Positions 36,566 to 48,267 of a stretch of 64,000 nucleotides of DNA are shown here, piece after piece. The position numbers were made by a program, and so were the translations under genes. The notes under the pieces are model-generated. The model was not told the DNA's origin. It made no database searches and saw only the letters and a program-made list of their open reading frames with translations. Each line of letters opens with the position of its first letter. Position 1 is the first letter of the stretch. This stretch comes from Gossypium raimondii (Eukaryota > Streptophyta > Magnoliopsida > Malvales > Malvaceae), in NCBI RefSeq assembly GCF_025698545.1, contig NC_068566.1, forward strand, positions 47,471,192 to 47,535,191. Direction: 5' to 3'.

Positions 36566-37079
36566 TTTCTGAAATGAAGCATAGCACTACCCAAAATTTC
36601 ATCTTTAGTCATTCTCAATGCAAAAAGCTTAAAAGAGAAACTAAAAAGGCTAATGCAAGGTGTAAAGTAGATGAACATATAAGTCAAAAGAAGCAACAAT
36701 GGATGGATGATGGGATTTTCCAAGTGTCTTTTGCTGCAGATTTTGGGGGTGGACAATGGAGAGGAAGAGCAATAATGGCATAGCTGATTATAGCAAAAGG
36801 TGGTGAAACAATGAAACAAACAAGTGAATGCTTTTTATGTTCCAGAACACACTTGTAGGAGAAATGTACTAGTCAGGACTGTCCGATCGATGATCGACAT
36901 TTTGCTCGTGCTAAGCTCGAGTTAGAATTGACAGGTCTAGATGTTTTTCATGCCATGGATAAACCAGTGGGTGCAACTAGCAAAGAGAGGTGAAGAAGGC
37001 AACATTTGACATCTAAACATTTTTTAAGTACACAACTGCAATGTCCAAACCATAGTATATTTTAGATAAATCCTAAAAT
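36566..37079. other. Intergenic DNA
   Basis: Short open stretches exist on both strands (for example 36574-36783) but match no family I know and lack supporting signals. Confidence 0.35.
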
Positions 37080-37345
37080 GACATCAGATTCAGTTAAACT
37101 CTAAAACCAAAAACATAAGAACATGTTACATGTACATAGTTTCCTCTTATTTTCATGTTTTAGGACAGGCAACTATCCTATATGGTATTGGCGTTGTTGG
37201 CACTGCCACCACTGTTTGCTGCTGCTAATATATGGTCAGCTTGCCTGTACTAGCCTGGACGATTGAGGTAAGCCTGGTAGATGGTTGTCTCAATCACGGT
37301 AGCCACCACAAGAAACACAGAACGAATATCACTAGGATTATTATG
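37080..37345 (-). pseudogene. Broken copy of the ankyrin-PGG gene 3' end
   Basis: 37080-37178 matches the 3' UTR and last codons of the gene at 38381 (acatagtttcctc, then ggacaggcaactatcct). 37178-37345 matches the PGG-domain region at about 38770-38945 (gtattggcgttgttggcac; gccaccacaag; cgaatatcact). The roughly 350 bp that encode the membrane segments between them are deleted, and the frame has stops. Confidence 0.75.
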
Positions 37346-37912
37346 AAAATTGATCAACTTTACAATCTGTCATTATTTTTATTGGCACCTTATGTCATCA
37401 ACTTCACACTATGCGGCAGCAGAGGGGGGTTCCAAAACCCTGGCTGCTAACTTGTTAACAAAAAAATGGGCCTAAGGGCCAGAATCAAATTTGGGCTCAC
37501 AGCATAATCAGATTTTCAAATTTTGGAAAAAAAGCTGAATCTCATTTTCAATTCAAATTAAAAAGATTTAAAAGTTTGATTTACATTCACAATTTGAGAA
37601 AAATTCAATTTTTTTTTCTCTTATTTTAAAGTTTTACTTTTAAACTTAATTCTAGAACCAAATTAAACTTTTAACTCGATTCTAGAATTAGTTTAAAAGT
37701 CAATTTTAAAAAGAAAAGTTCACATAACCCACTAATTCAATAATATCAAGGCCAAATAAGCTCGAAATTGACTGTCCGGACAAATTTAGGTGTCTACATA
37801 AACATATGTATATTTTCTTAGAAATATGAATGAATGGAGAGAAATTCCTCAATATTTTCGTTGCCTTTGATTAGTAACAATGTATCACCTTAAACCTGTG
37901 CATATAATTCAT
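37346..37912. other. Intergenic DNA
   Basis: AT-rich, nothing recognisable. Confidence 0.4.
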
Positions 37913-38276
37913 GTATTCATTTGTACCTTGTATGAATAGTGATTTCTCTTTGATGAACAAGAAAGTGAATGATGACGGTGATGATTTAATGAACAAACTG
38001 ATAGAAATAAAGGGTTGATTGCTTGAAGAGCAAGTAACACATTTTCTTCATTTGCATGGTTGAAAGGGGAGATAAATATCAAGAACTTGATGTTGAACCT
38101 ACATTAATAGCTAAAGGAACTCTTACTGTGTGCTTTTTACCCTTTAATACCATTTCCCCAAATGAGTAAGCATTTGTTGTCTCAATTGCTTCAAATACAA
38201 GCCTTAGGCGCCTTGAACTTCTTCTTTTGATCCTGAATGACTTTGGAACTACGGTAACATTTACGCCTATAGGCAA
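37913..38276 (-). pseudogene. Duplicated 3' end of the subtilase gene
   Basis: Copies about 340 bp of the intact gene's end (about 40972-41315): 3' UTR plus the last 63 codons ([28 protein letters not shown], then a serine-rich end). The reading frame is open to the stop at 38079. It stops abruptly at 38276, where it joins sequence resembling the end of the ankyrin gene. No protease catalytic part is present. Confidence 0.85.
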
Positions 38277-38380
38277 CTACCCCGTTTCCTCTGATTTTGG
38301 GTAAACCCTAAACCAACACCAGATTCAAATACACTCTAAAATCTATAACATAAAAACAAGTACATAGTTTCCTCATCTCT

Positions 38381-39823
38381 TCATATTTCTGGACAGGCAC
38401 CTACCCTGTTTCCTCTCATTGAGACCACCCGGTTTTTAACCCGTCCATGTTTAAAAAGCGCTATCGAAGGAAATGCATATACCGCTACTGCCGAAACATA
38501 AATAAAGAATATGAATGAAGTTCTGGCAGTTGTGAAACTCGAAGAGTTTGGCTGTGAAGGGAAGATGCTAACTAGCGAAGCATAATATGAAAGAAGGAGA
38601 AAAAATGTACATATGTAAAGGATCATGGAAAATGGAAGGCCTGTTATAACAACCAGAATCGTCCAAACTGATATATAGAAAGCCAAACTATTGAGAGTGA
38701 AGAAATAGAATAGATTAAAAGGTTTCATGATTATCTGTCCTGCATTATGTGGCCTTTGATCTTGGCCCAAGGTGGTATTGGTGTTGTTGGCACTGCTACT
38801 ACCATTATTTGTTGTTGCTGGTTTATAGTTATCTTGCCAGTACCCCCCTGGAGGCTGGAGGCCGGCCTGATAGGTGGCTGTCACAATCAGGATAGCCACC
38901 ACAAGGACCACAGCACGAATATCACTACAATTATTACGAGAATAAATTCCCAAATATTTGTCTCGTATATCGATCAGACTTAAGTTCCTGCTCAAGTAAT
39001 CTCTGAGAGTCATGTTTGAGGTAAGATTGGATGCCGTTTTTGCTCTAGCACGACTTAGAATCTTACCGATCTCTAAGTTCTGCATTGTTCCTTGAAGGTG
39101 AAATGTGTCCATAGCTGTCATACCATTGGAGTTCTTGACATTCACATTGACATGCTTAACCAACAACTTCACAACCTACATCATCATATACAAAGTTTAA
39201 GTTAATTAACTATAATTGTGTAGCAAATAATGTTAATGAGCATATTTAAAGCTTGCCTGAGGCTGATTAGTAGATACAGCAATATGCAAGGCTGTGTTAC
39301 CGTCTTCATCTTTCCAATTCAGAATATCTTCTTTGTTAACTCGATTTAGCCATCCCAGAAGGACTTTGAGAGCTCTAATTGAACGATTTTTCACGGCTAT
39401 GTGCACTGCGGTCTCAAATTTAACTGTGGTGTCTTCAATAGATGATGGACAAGCAAATAAAAATTCAGCTAAAAGATCAGCATCATCGATCTGAGCTAAA
39501 TAGTGTAATGGTGTAATCATCCCCTTTGCTTTGACACGGATCAGCTCACTATTGATCGTGATTAGTCCTCTAACCATATGACTGCAGTTATGCTGCAGAG
39601 CAAGATGGACAGGACTAAGTCCCATATGGTTTAGCTTCGAAGAAAGTGATGGTTTCAAATTTGCAACTTCCATTGCAAAATGGGGTTTATCTGACCTAGC
39701 AGCCTCGTGCAAGGGTGTATCGGCAATCGGTAGCCGATCAATACGATCCAGGATATATGGATCCTGGGCAACCTTTCTATACATCAATGTCTCCATTTTG
39801 TGCCACAGTCCGCAACTGATCAT
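38381..39823 (-). CDS. Second ankyrin repeat-PGG domain protein, two exons, about 453 aa, start region damaged
   Basis: Exons are 39823-39257 and 39175-38381. The intron is GC-AG (donor CAG|GCAAGC), at the same place as the GT-AG intron of the gene at 28728. Ankyrin repeats run over residues 35-190 (DTPLHEAARSDKPHFA, SPVHLALQHNCSHMV, TPLHYLAQIDDADLL, TAVHIAVKNRSIRAL, TALHIAVSTNQPQ). The PGG domain (VVLVVAILIVTATYQAGLQPPGG) is near residue 290 and is followed by membrane segments. The family-type start at 39827 (MDDQLRTVAQNGDIDV) hits a stop after 16 codons because about 5 bp are missing. An ATG 4 bp downstream, at 39823, opens the correct frame. The protein may still be made, with an altered first 14 residues, or this may be an early pseudogene. 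Confidence 0.8.
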
Positions 39824-39827
39824 CCAT

Positions 39828-40670
39828 AATGCTGTGATTGTTGCGGGGGTGAACTTTCACAACAATGAATTTGCTGAGATTATTTGCAGTGTTGTCTTAT
39901 AAAAGGAGGTTGCTTGTAGGCTAATGCATGCAATGCCAGCAGAAATTGAACAAAAGTATATAAATATTTATGTGCAAAAGAAGTGAGCACACATTGAGTC
40001 ATTGACATAACAGTCTTAATTTGTTAGTATTATCCTTATATTTGACTAAAATTTTTCCAAGGAATATTATTTTTAAAACCATTGAGTGAAACTGAAAAGG
40101 ATGTTTACTGAGGATTAAAAAATAGGTTAAGAGTCCACAAGAAGATGAACAAACTAGATTAACTTGACAAATTTAGCCCTTAACATTGACAATTTTTTTA
40201 AAAATTAAAATTTATCATTTTATAAATATTGAGATTAAGTTTATTTAATTTTTTAGAATTTGAACTAAAATGGCAAATTTTGTAAACATTGAGGCTAAAT
40301 TTGTTGAATTTTTATATTTAGGATAAAAGTAATAGAATATGTAAACATTAAAGGACTAAATTTGTTATTAACCCGACATGAGCTTTTTTATTAATTTAAT
40401 AGGTAAACATTAAGGCTAATTAATTTTTTATCAACTTTTAAGGAACCTAAAATCTCATTTTATTATTTTACCTAGGGCTCCAAAAATATTAAGAACGGGT
40501 CTGCTCAATAAATAACTATGGCTAATTGGTTCGTTAAACTATACATAATTACAGTGGGACTGTTAGGAAGATATTTAAGTAATATTCGAATAGATTATTG
40601 GAAAGCAACGATGAAATATCTTCAAAGAACTAAAATTTACGTACTTACATAGTTACATAGTTACATACGA
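39828..40670. other. Intergenic DNA upstream of the second ankyrin gene
   Basis: AT-rich; no feature recognised. It presumably includes the promoter of the minus-strand ankyrin gene. Confidence 0.4.
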
Positions 40671-40880
40671 ATATATTACTTGACCAGGAAGTTAACTTTG
40701 ATTGATCAACGTGACAAATATTTGGGAATTGGTTCTCATAATAATCCTAGTAATATTCGTGTCATGGTTCTTGTGGTGGCTATGCTAATAGAAGCAATCA
40801 CTTACCAGGCTGGGTCAGGTTTGGGCCGGGATGCAACAGTAAACCCTAAGCCCAGCCCATGGATGCTGCCAGCTCTCTAT
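40671..40880 (+). pseudogene. PGG-domain fragment of an ankyrin gene, inverted
   Basis: Plus-strand frame LTLIDQRDKYLGI, then NIRVMVLVVAMLIEAITYQAG matches the start of the PGG domain of the gene at 38381 (LSLIDIRDKYLGI ... VVLVVAILIVTATYQAG). The PPGG motif itself is lost, as are the membrane segments and ankyrin repeats. It is inverted relative to the intact neighbour. Confidence 0.8.
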
Positions 40881-41125
40881 TTCCTAGTGGACTCATGATT
40901 CTTAACGTAACAGTAACAGTCGTGTTACTTTTGCAATAATATTTTTGATGCTGTCAAATATACATACATACATTCATTTGTAGCTTGTAGGAATGGTGAT
41001 TTCCCTTTGTTGAACAAGAAAGTGATGATTATTTAATGAACAAGCTCTTACAAATAAAGAGGTCGGTTTCTTGAAGAGCAAGTGATACATTTCTCCATTT
41101 GCTTGTTTGAGAAGATAGATAAATA

Positions 41126-44100
41126 TCAAGAACTTGAAGCAGAACCTACATAAACAGCTAAAGGAACTCTTACAATGTGTTTCTTACCCTTTAACACCAT
41201 TTCCCCAAATGTGTAAGCATTTGTTGCCTCAATTGCTTCAAATACGAGCCTTAGGCGCCTCGAACCTCTTCTTTTGATCCTAAACGACTCCGGAACTACG
41301 GTAACATTTACGCCTAATGGCTCCTTTATATGTACGGTATATTTTTCCTTATGACTCACATTTTTTATATATCGGATCACCTTTCTTTTTCCAACTAAAT
41401 TCGAGATCGTTACACTCGCTAGATTCAAATCCGAGCACTTGAACTTATTTTTAGTAGGACAAGCAACTCCTACAGCTTTTTTCACGGACTTGACATCGAT
41501 ACCTGGAACAGCACAAAGGAATTGAACATAGTGTTTGAAAGTGACATTGAATATGAGTCCTGGTTTCATGGCTTGAGAGACATTGATGGAACCTGCCCCA
41601 AAATCGAATGGAGTAGCTTGAATAAGTTCGTTTGATGATTCAGCTAGAATAGGGGCACCTGAATGACCAGTTCTATCGGCAGTTGTCATCATTGCGGATG
41701 TGATAGCATCAGGACCCCATTTAGGATGTCTTTGCTTGATCAAAGCAGCAATGCCAGCAATGTGTGGGGTAGCCATGCTTGTACCGGATATAAGTGCAAA
41801 ACTTTGCCCTGCATCAAAAAATAGACTAATCTTCAGGTTAAGTTCGATGGAATCACCCCCAACGTATAAATCGAGAGCCGTTCATAGTTCATACCTTTGA
41901 CGTATTTATCTCCTTCACTATCAGGACTCCATGCAGCCCAAATAGAGGTTCCAGGGGCCATGACATTTGGTTTAAGTACATCAACAGTTTGCATAAGCGC
42001 GTTTTTCACATCAGGACCTCGAGAAGAGTATGATGCCACAACCGGAGCCTGCCCCGTATAAAGTGCTTGCCTTCCATCTAATATCCTTGCTTTTGCAGCA
42101 AATGCCACTGCTTGTCCTCTTTTGTCCCTAATAGTATTGGCATTGTAATACTCCCATAAAGCCTAGTAGGATGTGAACAGGAACAATAAATATGTATTAA
42201 CAGTTAAACCCGAAGAAGGTCTACGGTAGAGAAAGTAACGTACCGATGAAGCTTGCATGTCGTTAAGGACAATGGCAGGGATCTGCAGGGTCAGCATAGT
42301 TCCTTTCACTACCTCAGGACCAATATTAGGATCCAATGTGATTATAAAACCAGCTGCCCCTATTTCCATCATAGTGTCTGCAACGGTTGCAATGCTCGCA
42401 GCTTCGTACTCATATTCGAATGTATACGTGCAAATAATAAGCCTTCTATAGACCAAGGGTCGGATGAACGGTTCAGGATTTTGACAACTATCAACTGTGA
42501 TGATTGTAGCATTCCTCACACATACATCAGCTGCTGCAGCTATATTGTAATCTATTTCACCATCTGTGGGAGCTGCAAAGTTGAAGATCAACTTGTATGT
42601 TAACATCAGAAGATTCAGAACCGTTGAGAAGAATTAGAAATACGGAATTTCAACTATAAATTACGTGAAAGGCCAGTTCCGGTGAAGCTTTGTCCATTTC
42701 CGAGCACGATGGTAGTGTTATATTTACGATCGGTAATAGATGCAGCAACACTAGTGATCCAAGGACTAAATGAAATGACTGAACTAGAAGAAGGTCCACC
42801 ATTTCCAGCAGCTTGAACAACTAAAACACCAGCTTTGGTAGCAAACAAGAGCTGCAGTTCGAGCACATCGAGGAAAGCAGAATCCCCGGAAGGAACACTC
42901 GATGGACCGGCCGAGAGACTAAGTATATCAACACCATCTTCAACTGCCTAAACTAATAAGAAAAGATGTTAATCACCTTATAGAGATTGTATGGAAATCA
43001 TCTTATAAAGCAATATTCTCGAACCTGATCAACTGCGGCCACAACATCTGACATATACCCTCCGAAAGTATAAAGAGCTTTATACACAGCAATCCTAGCT
43101 CCTGGAGCCATTCCACTCGCAGCACCATAATCGAAACCATCGACGATCACTCGAATATCATGGTTCCCTGCAGCTATAGATGCTGTATGGCTAGAACATG
43201 TATATATTGTGTTTGTCAGCTAGAATTAAAATAACAGTTACAGATATAAATTTATCATTGTATGGGCATAACCTGCCTTCCATGTCCATCTGCATCGTAA
43301 GGAGACGACACATCACGAGTAGCGTTAAACTCACCGTTAGCTATTGCTCCATGCGCGAAATATTGAGCACCTATTATCTTTCCATTACATGCTGTTGAAG
43401 GGAATAGCTCACCAGTGTCGCATTTCCCTTTAAACTTTGTACTATTTAAAAACCCTGAAGAAGAACTTGTCATAAAACTAGGATGGTTAGGATTTATCCC
43501 AGTATCAATGAAACCTATCACAACCCCTTCACCAGCTCCCTCTACACCACCTAATCTTGGCCATATATGTGCTGGTAATCCGAGAAAATCGGGTGTATGC
43601 GTAGTAAGTTTCTCGATTTTGACGTCCTCATGGACCGACCGTACCCCGGTCGTGTTTCGAAGGATACTAAGAACCTGCAAAAAAGTTCAAGCACCTCGTA
43701 TACATTTCAAGACAATCAAAAGATCTTATATAATTGTGTACCTCTTTTGAAGTAACATGGATTGCAAAGCCATTAAGCAAATGTGTATAGCTATAAAGTT
43801 TTGTATAGGATCCTTTTTGTAAATGAGATTCCAAGAAAATAGTGTGGCTGCTACTGATTTGCTCTTTGTGAACAGTATAATCTTTGTCACTCCTACACAG
43901 TGAAAGATAGGGAGGTTAATACATACATACATATCCATTGCTTCCTTCCCAATCAAAACCTGACATTCAACACAAAACCAATCCTTTGCACCCATATTTT
44001 TTTACTTCTAGTTCATCACAGAACCATAGCATTGAATCATGAGCTGTCACATACATACATGCATACATACAGACATACCCATTGCTTCCTTCCCAATCAA

Positions 44101-44345
44101 AACCTGAAACTCAACACAAAACCAATCCTTTGCACCCATATATTTTTACTTCTCCTAGTGCAATGCTAGAATTGAATCATGAACTTTCATATACATACAT
44201 GCATGCATACATACATGTATTTTTGTTTGGTTGTGAGAGAGAAAGTAGGCTTATCCTCCATTAAAACCATGTAGACCTTAGCTTCTGCAAATACAAGGTT
44301 AATAACAGTACTAAAGCATAAAAGAAATGTAGAGAACAATGCCAT
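41126..44345 (-). CDS. Subtilisin-like serine protease (subtilase, SBT2-like), eight exons, 802 aa
   Basis: Exons: 44345-44215, 43892-43742, 43674-43277, 43190-43025, 42947-42665, 42572-42244, 42162-41895 and 41808-41126; all phases agree. Intron 3 uses a GC donor (GGAAG|GCAGGT), needed to complete the histidine motif. The product starts [20 protein letters not shown], a signal peptide, so it is secreted. An inhibitor I9 prodomain follows (about residues 25-115, [12 protein letters not shown]). The catalytic triad is complete: Asp about 151 (GFIDTG), His about 228 (GHGSHTAS), Ser about 586 (GTSMATPH), with oxyanion Asn about 331 (AAGNGGP). A PA domain (about 380-490) and fibronectin-like end are present. 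Subtilases act in the apoplast in development, wall remodelling and defence; the substrate cannot be read from sequence. The SBT2 placing is by length and prodomain style. Confidence 0.9.
43893..44214 (-). repeat. Tandem repeat and (CATA)n microsatellite within subtilase intron 1
   Basis: A unit of roughly 150 bp occurs twice (about 43920-44060 and 44080-44200). The units share cccattgcttccttcccaat, caacacaaaaccaatccttt and gaatcatga, and both units carry a run of catacatacatgcatac. Together the two copies make up nearly the whole intron. Confidence 0.8.
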
Positions 44346-45838
44346 TAATGTAGTGTTTATGCAGAAATTGTACATTTGTTTTGAGACACAATGAAGAAAT
44401 ATCCCTTGACTATGTCTATAAGGAAAAGATAGATTATTACAAGACATGTATTTTTCATTTCCAAACTACTTTTTGATCATGCATGTGGACATTCACTTTG
44501 AAACCCCATGTCTAAACTGCATCGAGAAATCATGTACCTAAAAGTTGAAGAGAATTGGGGAAGAAAATGACTATGGAGGACCAATAAGAAAAGGTTAAGT
44601 TAATGGAGGAAGATATATTGGACCACACATTGAAATGAAAAGAAAAATGCCTTCCATGAAAGTGAAGTTGATGCATGCAAATCCAAATTCATAAAGAACA
44701 GAATATTTACCTAAAAAATCATTTTCTTTTTTGAACTTTTATATTCATATGAACTCATTCTTAGCTAACTACTTTTGACTTCATAAATTGACAACCATGA
44801 CCAAAAATATGAGCAAATATGGATGAATATTTTTTATATAATGATAACAATTATTTTCCTTTTTGCTAATTACAAGTCGGGCAATAAGCATATATGCGTG
44901 TGATAAATGCATGTAATAAAAATATGTTTTAGAATTATAATAAATATAATTAAATTATAATTTAAATCATTAATAATTAAATATATAACAATAATTTCAT
45001 ATTCAAAATTTATTTTTATTTAAAATATCCAGAGTGAAATTACTGAAAATTCCTTTTTTATTAAATAACAAGTATTACTATAAAGGTATTTTTGTTATTT
45101 TATATTTTATGTAAGATCTAAAAAATACATATGATATTACTTAAACTGATCAAAACGGGTTTAAACTCAATTGTGAAATTATAAAAATCTATTACTTTTA
45201 TTAAATAATAAGCATTACTACGAAGGTATTTCTATTCTTTCATATTTTCTATAAATTTGTTACATGAATGTTTTCAGCCTTACAAAATAATTTTTTAAGA
45301 TAGGAATGTTAGTAAATTTAAAGAGAGAAATCTTTAATCAACAAGTGTTGAATATAATAGTATAATATATTACACTTTTATGAAAAAAACGTAAATTTAA
45401 AACTTAAAAATATTATTATTAGTAAGAAGAGCCATAAACACAAACCCTAAAATGTTGATGAATATTATATGGAATCTTTATATAACTTTTGGTTAGATAT
45501 TTTGTAATTGTGAAATATGGTTAATTAAAGGGGACCATTAGAAACCCAATTAACCTTTGAATCTCTATTCAAACTTTGGGTCCATATCTCAATCAGTGAT
45601 GTGAGTTATTCAAGAGCTGCATGCAATTAACCCAATTAATTCTCAAAACATGGCTGCCCCTTTGCCATTGATTTGCCCAAGTAGTTTTCTTTCCTTCTCC
45701 AAATTGTATATATATCTTTTGACTTGCATTCATCACTTCTCTATCTCCTACAAAATTTTCAATACCTAAACCTGTGATTAGACTGTTATCTAACTTGATA
45801 TTATGAATCACTCAAACACCAAATCAGTTGGTGAAAAC
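44346..45838. other. Intergenic DNA upstream of the subtilase gene
   Basis: AT-rich. It presumably holds the subtilase promoter at its left end, but no clear TATA box is placed. An imperfect direct repeat (tattaaataa.aagtattact near 45056 and 45198) is visible. No gene. Confidence 0.4.
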
Positions 45839-46196
45839 ATTAAAATAAAATGTATATTAATAAACGTTAATAATGATGGTAAAACGATCACAAAATAATA
45901 ATAAAATAAAAATAAATATATTTTATGTGAAAATCGTTTCGGGAAAAAAATCACGGGTAGAGGAAGAGAAATTCACTAATGTTGAAAAACAAATGATACA
46001 AGAGAAATTTCGACTACATCTATTTAAGGGTTGAGAAACCTTGTTCTAATCAAAGTCAAATAAAAGAAGTATAGTTCTATATGGACTCAACTTGTGCAAT
46101 ACGGCTCTCAGTCTTTCGCCCCACAGATCCCTTTATTTTATCATTGTATTTATTTCTTCAACAAATGTCGGGATTCGAGTCACACAATTTCTAACA
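45839..46196 (-). mobile_element. Solo LTR of a copia element related to the 1-2 kb elements
   Basis: 358 bp on the minus strand starting tgttagaaattgtgtgactc. TSD aaaac on both sides (45834-45838 and 46197-46201). The inner end lacks the usual CA dinucleotide, probably by mutation. Strong similarity to 1823-2156 in the middle and 3' parts (cccttaaatagatgtagtcg, acccgtgattttttcc). No internal sequence remains. Confidence 0.7.
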
Positions 46197-46269
46197 AAAA
46201 CATTTATGGTTTTTTGTAATTACCTATATGTTTATTTAACTTTATTTCCTTTCACCTATAATTAATTTT

Positions 46270-46620
46270 ATTTGGTTAAATTGTGCTACTAGTCTCTCTA
46301 TTTTTTGAAAATTATGAATTTAATTCTTGTACTTTAATTTGATCGTTTTTAGTCTCTATACTTTTCAAATTTTAAAATTTCAGTCCTCAACAAACCATAA
46401 TTGTTAAATTCATTAAGTTAAGTTCTATTAGTTCTAAAATCAATGCGATAAACATATTATCATATATGTAATACCATGTCAACTTGTTATTTTCATATAT
46501 TACTCACTAAAACCCAATTAATGGATTAACGACTATCATTTGTGTCAAGATTGAAATTTCAAACTTGAATAGTATAAGGACTTAAAATAATTCAATTGGA
46601 AAATATAGACTAAATTTGCA
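46270..46620 (+). repeat. Dispersed repeat, copy 2 (related to 3950-4310)
   Basis: See the copy at 3950-4310; the two align over most of their length in the same orientation with roughly equal spacing of shared blocks. Confidence 0.5.
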
Positions 46621-46845
46621 ACTGTATGCGTAATATATGACTACTAATTGAATTTAACCTAATAGATTTAACTTCTACTATTTGAGTTAGGATTAAATTT
46701 TCAAATTTTAAAAATACAGAGACTAAAATTGATTAATTGAAAAGTACATGTACTAAATAGTTTTACATTGGTGTTAATGATTCCTCTCCTATATGCTATA
46801 TTTGATTCTCTTAAAGAAATTGGGACGTTTAACTAATATGTTAAT

Positions 46846-47206
46846 GGTTAAAATATGTTAAAGGCCTCTATACTCTTCACAAATTTAGAATTTAGTCCCT
46901 ATACTTTCATTTCTAATAATTTAGTCACTCTACTTTTGATATTTCAAAATTAAAATTCAATTGTTAACATTGTTAAATTTTTATTAAATTTGTTGGAATG
47001 ACATTTTGAAATAAAAATACTCACATTGTAGTAATAAAAAATAGCATTATAATGAACTGAATTTAATAAAATAATTTTAATAATATTAATAGTTGGACCT
47101 AAATTTTAACACTTAAAAAATAGTGAAATTAAATTCCTAAAATAAAAATATAGAAATTAAATTTCAAATTTACAAATAATACAAATAATTTTCACATATT
47201 TTAATC
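46846..47206 (+). repeat. Mutator-like MITE, older copy
   Basis: Starts GGTTAAAATATG at 46846 and ends CATATTTTAATC at 47206, near-perfect inverted ends. It is homologous to 48268-48621 along its whole length. The flanking 9 bp (tatgttaat and tatatttat) agree at seven positions, as expected for a decayed 9-bp TSD. Confidence 0.65.
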
Positions 47207-48258
47207 TATATTTATCAATCAAATAATAAGCATTATGTGAGGCTGCAAGTTAGAAAAATATGGATCTTTAAATTATTTATTTTGAAAAAAAAGTAAATTT
47301 AACAAATCAACCCATTGCCAACAACAATATTTTGAATCAAGCTACCCATAACTTTTTCAAAGTCAAAAGTATGGCAAATCTCAAATCTATTCATCAAGTT
47401 GACTTTAATAACTATAAAAGTAAGTTTAAAGAAAAGAAAAAGAACCTATAAAAAATATGGTTGAAAGAGGATTGAGAAATTTAATTTTTTTCAAAAAAAT
47501 TAGAGTAAATTAATTTTTGTTAATTTTAAAAGTAAGTAATTAAAGACAATTAATTACAGCGTTAATTTCTTCTCATCAAGTGTATATAATTTTGATTGAA
47601 AGAATAACAAATTCAACTTTCGATATTGACATTTTTTATTTTGACCTTAATTCTAAAAGTTAAATAAATTCAGCCTCAACTTTTACATATTTACACAAAC
47701 ATTGCAAGGTAAATTTGTTAAATTAAGACTAAATTGATGAAATGTGTAAAGTTTAAGCTAAATTTATTATTATACCAATCAAAATCATGTCCAATTGATA
47801 AAAACTTTAACATCATAATCACTTTCTTAATTAATAAAAACCCTAATTTTCTTAAAAACCAATTTATTTATTTTCAAAATTGCTATAAAATATATACGAG
47901 AAGAACCACATCTTTATTAGAGAACATGACATGGAAGGGTAATAAAAGTAAAAGGATAAATGTGTTATATAACAAAATATAATGAATGCTTTGTCTGTAA
48001 ATTAACCATCACTGTGTCAACATCAGCGTGGGATGTCTTTTGGTAATTCAACATCTTAATTATTTCAGTATTTCTTTTCATGATGAAGTCAATGGATAAC
48101 ATTTTTAGTTAATGAAAACATGCATACCAAATTAGAATTTGTTTAAAATATTAAGGTTCGTTTGACAACTTTTTAATTTTCTTAATTTCTCTTTTAGATT
48201 TCTACTTTGAAGGTGGAATTTGTGAAATTTCTTGATTGTTTTTTTAGATATTAGCATG
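47207..48258. other. AT-rich intergenic DNA
   Basis: No coding sequence or repeat structure that I can support. Confidence 0.45.
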
Positions 48259-48267
48259 TATTATATT

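Noticed and set aside
36556-36819. Opposed open frames on both strands
   Set aside because: One overlaps the end of a MITE-like repeat. Neither has a family match, splice context or promoter.
43415-43750. Plus-strand open frame of 111 codons across the subtilase
   Set aside because: Antisense shadow of subtilase exon 3, where the minus strand carries the catalytic aspartate motif.
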